A DNA stretch of 35,374 nt from Oscillospiraceae bacterium (GTDB taxonomy: Bacteria; Bacillota; Clostridia; Oscillospirales; CAG-272): positions 1 through 35,374 of the forward strand of contig SVRR01000020.1 in NCBI GenBank assembly GCA_015064745.1, written 5' to 3'. Positions 32,606 to 35,374 of the stretch are shown piece by piece. The notes beneath the pieces were generated by a model. That model was not told the origin of the DNA. It made no database searches and was given only the letters and a program-made list of their open reading frames with translations. Each line of letters opens with the position of its first letter. Positions within the stretch are counted from its first letter, which is position 1. Made by a program: the position numbers and the translations under genes.

Positions 32606-34696
32606 ATGTTTGAAAACTACAAAGTGTTTGAGTACACCTATGCAGGCAGACCTTTAAAGATCGAGGTCGGCAAGGTTGCCGGTCTTGCAAACGGTGCTTG
32701 CATGATCTCCTACGGCGAGACGGTCATTCTCGCCTGCGCTACCGCTTCCGCCGCACCCCGCGACGGCATTGATTTTCTTCCCCTGTCGGTAGACTATGAC
32801 GAAAAGATGTACGCTGTGGGCAAGATCCCCGGCGGCTATTTGAAGCGTGAGGGCAAGCCCTCCGAGAAGGCGATCCTCACCAGCCGTGTGATCGACCGTC
32901 CTGTCCGTCCTCTCTTCCCGAAGGACCTGCGTAACGACGTTGCGCTTTCCCTGACCGTTATGTCGGTCGACCCCGATTGCTCCCCCGAGATCACGGCGAT
33001 GATCGGTGCGTCCGTAGCCCTTTCCATCTCCGATATTCCTTGGAACGGTCCTATCGGTGGCGCGTTCATGGGTCTTGTTGACGGCGAGATCGTGGTCAAC
33101 CCCACCGCCGCACAGCGCGCAAAGAGCGATCTTGAATTGACCGTTGCCGCATCCGCGGGCAAGGTCGTTATGATCGAGGCAGGCGCAAACGAGGTGGACG
33201 ACGACACCATGTTTGCCGCTATCATGAAGGCACACGAGGTGATCCGTGAGCTTCTCGTATTCATCGACGGCATCGTTGCCGAGGTTGGTAAGCCTAAGTT
33301 TGCTTATCCCTCTTGCGAGCTTGACCACGATATGTTCGACGAGATCTTTGCATACTGCGAAGAGCGCGTGATGGAGGCTCTTGACACCGACGACAAGAAC
33401 GTTCGCGACGCTAAGATGCAGCCCATCGAAGAGGACATCAAGGCAACCTTCATCGAGAAGTATCCCGATCTTTCGGTACAGCTTCCCGAGCTTATCTACA
33501 AGATTCAGAAGAAGATCGTTCGCCGTTGGCTCATCAACGACAAGAAGCGCGTTGACGGTCGCCGTATGGACGAGATCCGTCCCCTTGCCGCTGAGGTTGG
33601 CATTCTGCCCCGCACGCACGGTACCGGTCTCTTTACTCGCGGACAGACGCAGGTTCTGACCGTGGCGACCCTCGGTACGCTTTCCGAGGCACAGAGGCTT
33701 GACGGTCTTGACGAAGAGGACTCCAAGCGCTATATGCACCACTACAACATGCCTGGTTACTCGACGGGTGAGGCAAAGGCAATGAGAAGCCCCGGCCGCC
33801 GCGAGATCGGTCACGGCGCTCTTGCTGAGCGTTCGCTCGTTCCCGTGCTTCCTTCCGTGGAAGAGTTCCCCTATGCGATCCGTCTCGTTTCCGAGGTCGT
33901 TTCCTCGAACGGCTCTACCTCGCAGGCATCCGTCTGCGGCTCTACCCTCGCGCTTATGGACGCGGGTGTGCCGATCAAGGCGCCCGTTGCAGGTATCTCC
34001 TGCGGTCTTATCACCGAGGACGACGGCTCTTGGACGACCATGATCGACATTCAGGGTCTTGAGGACTTCTACGGCGATATGGACTTCAAGGTGGCAGGTA
34101 CGCACAAGGGTATCACTTCCATTCAGATGGACCTTAAGATCGACGGCTTGACCCCCGAGATCATTCGCGAGGCACTTGCGACCACCCACAAGGGTCGTGA
34201 TTATATCATTGACGATATCATTCTTGCCGCTATCGACGCGCCCAGAGCAGATGTTTCCAAGTATGCGCCCAAGATGATCAGCATGCAGATCAACCCCGAC
34301 AAGATCCGTGAGGTCATCGGTTCGGGCGGTAAGGTCATTCAGAAGATCGTTGCCGACACCGGTGCCAAGATCGACATCGAGGACGACGGCTCCGTGTTTA
34401 TCGCTGCCGTTGACCGCGACAGCGCAGACCGCGCAAAGGCAATCATCGACGCTATCGTGTTTGAGCCTGAGGTCGGCGTGACCTACGACGGTGTAGTTAC
34501 CCGCATCATCCCCATCGGCGCGTTCGTTGAGTATGCGCCCGGCAAGGAGGGCATGGTCCACATCTCCAAGCTCGCTCCCACCCGCACCGAAAAGTGCGAA
34601 GACGTCGTTTCTGTCGGTCAGGCAGTGCGCGTGAAGTTCCTTGGAACGGACGAGAAGGGACGTCAGAATCTTTCCATGAAAGACGCTGACAAATAA
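32606..34696 (+). CDS. pnp: Polynucleotide phosphorylase
   Basis: 696 residues, the usual size. Two RNase PH domains (about 10-140 and 310-460) are joined by a helical domain. The KH domain contains REVIGSGGKVIQKI (GSGG at about 572), and the S1 domain runs from about 624 (GVTYDGVVTRIIPIGAFVEY to RQNLSMKDADK). It degrades RNA 3' to 5' with phosphate, as a trimer. ATG at 32606 fits the family start (MFENYKVFEY) and has AAAGGA upstream; earlier in-frame ATGs lie in or near the hairpin region. TATAAT at 32584-32589 may be a weak extra promoter, but no good -35 is seen. Confidence 0.98.
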   Translation: MFENYKVFEYTYAGRPLKIEVGKVAGLANGACMISYGETVILACATASAAPRDGIDFLPLSVDYDEKMYAVGKIPGGYLKREGKPSEKAILTSRVIDRPVRPLFPKDLRNDVALSLTVMSVDPDCSPEITAMIGASVALSISDIPWNGPIGGAFMGLVDGEIVVNPTAAQRAKSDLELTVAASAGKVVMIEAGANEVDDDTMFAAIMKAHEVIRELLVFIDGIVAEVGKPKFAYPSCELDHDMFDEIFAYCEERVMEALDTDDKNVRDAKMQPIEEDIKATFIEKYPDLSVQLPELIYKIQKKIVRRWLINDKKRVDGRRMDEIRPLAAEVGILPRTHGTGLFTRGQTQVLTVATLGTLSEAQRLDGLDEEDSKRYMHHYNMPGYSTGEAKAMRSPGRREIGHGALAERSLVPVLPSVEEFPYAIRLVSEVVSSNGSTSQASVCGSTLALMDAGVPIKAPVAGISCGLITEDDGSWTTMIDIQGLEDFYGDMDFKVAGTHKGITSIQMDLKIDGLTPEIIREALATTHKGRDYIIDDIILAAIDAPRADVSKYAPKMISMQINPDKIREVIGSGGKVIQKIVADTGAKIDIEDDGSVFIAAVDRDSADRAKAIIDAIVFEPEVGVTYDGVVTRIIPIGAFVEYAPGKEGMVHISKLAPTRTEKCEDVVSVGQAVRVKFLGTDEKGRQNLSMKDADK

Positions 34697-34828
34697 TTTG
34701 GCTGAAAAATTTCGGTAATCTTGCACGCTCCCTTAGCTCGCAGTATGTTATACAGCTTCGCACGGGATCGCGCAACCTTCCTCAAAATTTTCCTAGCCAA
34801 GGATTTTCCAAACGACAAGTCAAAAAAC

Positions 34829-34860
34829 GCAAAAGGCAGTTGCGCGCAACTGCCTTTTGC
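34829..34860 (+). terminator. Perfect 15-bp inverted repeat, bidirectional terminator after pnp
   Basis: GCAAAAGGCAGTTGC and GCAACTGCCTTTTGC are separated by GC. On the plus strand the core GGCAGTTGC/GCAACTGCC is followed by TTTT. On the minus strand the repeat is followed by GTTTTTTG. Confidence 0.8.
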
Positions 34861-34873
34861 AAAGAAATGTTTT

Positions 34874-34897
34874 CATTTCGACTATGTTTTAGGAAGA
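34874..34897 (-). repeat. Inverted fragment of the MITE-like repeat family
   Basis: CATTTCGACTATGTTTTAGG and the next four bases are the reverse complement, with one mismatch, of the segment CTTCCTGAAACATAGTCGAA plus ATG found in copies A and B. It is a short remnant more than 27 kb from them. The rest of the interval 34698-34953 holds only the terminator; no gene is seen. Confidence 0.6.
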
Positions 34898-34956
34898 AGG
34901 TCTTGAAAACTGTCGTTTTCAACAGAATTGCGGTATTTCACAACTTAATATTATAC

Positions 34957-34999
34957 GGAGGGTTATCGAAGCGGTCACAACGAGGCGGTCTTGAAAACC
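34957..34999 (+). pseudogene. Truncated 5' half of tRNA-Ser
   Basis: The sequence from TACGGAGGG (34954) to GAAAACC (34999) matches the 5' half of the intact tRNA-Ser at 35136-35181, with two differences. The match stops in the 3' side of the anticodon stem, and no variable arm, T-arm or acceptor partner follows. It cannot give a tRNA. Confidence 0.85.
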
Positions 35000-35138
35000 C
35001 GCGCGTAACTGTTCCTTTTGTTCCCTCAAAATCCTTGTCATATCAAGGGTTTTCGGCATTTTCCATCATACAAAAATTTCATAGTTCTCTCGCGAAATTC
35101 TCTCCAAATTCCGGAGCATTTCGCTAAAGATACCCTAC

Positions 35139-35226
35139 GGAGGGTTATCGAAGTGGTCATAACGAGGCGGTCTTGAAAACCGTTTGCCCTCTGGGCACGT
35201 GGGTTCGAATCCCACACCCTCCGCCA
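35139..35226 (+). tRNA. tRNA-Ser (anticodon UGA)
   Basis: Acceptor stem GGAGGGT/ACCCTCC, anticodon loop CTTGAAA (anticodon TGA), a long class II variable arm (TTTGCCCTCTGGGCAC), T-loop GTTCGAATC and an encoded CCA end. It reads UCA and related serine codons. Confidence 0.97.
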
Positions 35227-35249
35227 CATTTTGCACAATTTTGTGCGAC

Positions 35250-35298
35250 AAAAAGCACTTGAATTTAGTGATATTCGCTAAAAATCAGGTGCTTTTTT
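35250..35298 (+). terminator. Terminator of tRNA-Ser
   Basis: Long imperfect stem of about 20 bp, AAAAAGCACTTGAATTTAG with CTAAAAATCAGGTGCTTTTT, ending in six T. A smaller hairpin (GCACAATTTTGTGC, 35233-35246) precedes it. Confidence 0.82.
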
Positions 35299-35374
35299 CT
35301 TTGCTTTAAGCCCCCAAAATTTTTGCCTTGGAGAGAACTCAAAAATTCTCTCCTGACCCCCGAAAAACCCTTGT

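Noticed and set aside
32654-34726. Long open frame (about 690 codons) antisense to pnp
   Set aside because: It mirrors pnp codon use in a fixed phase, has no ribosome site or recognisable domain, and pnp is certain on the other strand.

Overview
The window looks like a chromosomal segment of a spore-forming, Gram-positive anaerobe of the class Clostridia, probably a gut-type lineage known mostly from metagenomes. The evidence is a complete eight-gene spoIIIA operon, a SleB-type cell wall hydrolase, an L10-leader/rplJ-rplL unit, a TPP riboswitch in front of a ThiT-type thiamine transporter, and near-consensus sigma-A promoters with 17-bp spacers. Base composition is moderately GC-rich by eye and fairly uniform, with AT-rich intergenic regions.

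Region 1 (1-7.4 kb) is a cell-surface accessory locus. A very large secreted beta-helix protein, open at the left edge, ends in a type I dockerin. It is followed by a secreted protein with a cohesin-like N-terminal domain and then by a 41-residue peptide gene. Dockerin and cohesin are the two halves of the cellulosome interaction, so the neighbours may bind each other. Each of the two long intergenic stretches here carries a copy of one MITE-like repeat with 13-bp terminal inverted repeats. Copy A is exactly copy B plus one 109-bp tandem duplication.

Region 2 (7.4-15.7 kb) is mostly minus-strand housekeeping: rplL, rplJ and the L10 leader; a zinc-ribbon membrane protein and plsC; rnpB; thiT with its riboswitch; a phosphoribosyltransferase; a SleB-like hydrolase; and asd. 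A lipid kinase gene lies on the plus strand. Two stretches are not explained by known elements: a chain of six hairpins (12.57-12.75 kb) behind a perfect promoter, and a sleB-like leader whose segments can form mutually exclusive terminator, anti-terminator and anti-Shine-Dalgarno pairings.

Region 3 (15.8-20.4 kb) is the full spoIIIAA-AH operon on the minus strand. It encodes the mother-cell half of the engulfment channel and ends in a strong bidirectional terminator. An AbrB-type regulator with a zinc ribbon is divergent from it, followed by a DEDD exonuclease.

Region 4 (22-32 kb) has an MGDG-synthase-like glycosyltransferase on the minus strand, then a long plus-strand run: DUF6062 protein, YhaN-like ATPase, PfkB sugar kinase, miaA, galactokinase, recA, recX and a membrane-anchored LRR_5-like protein. 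The only promoter I see is ahead of the first gene. Region 5 (32-35.4 kb) is rpsO-pnp, with a long rod-like hairpin between the two, then an intergenic region with a truncated 5' half of tRNA-Ser 182 bp upstream of an intact tRNA-Ser(UGA).

All calls come from reading translations and motifs by hand. No database search or folding program was run.
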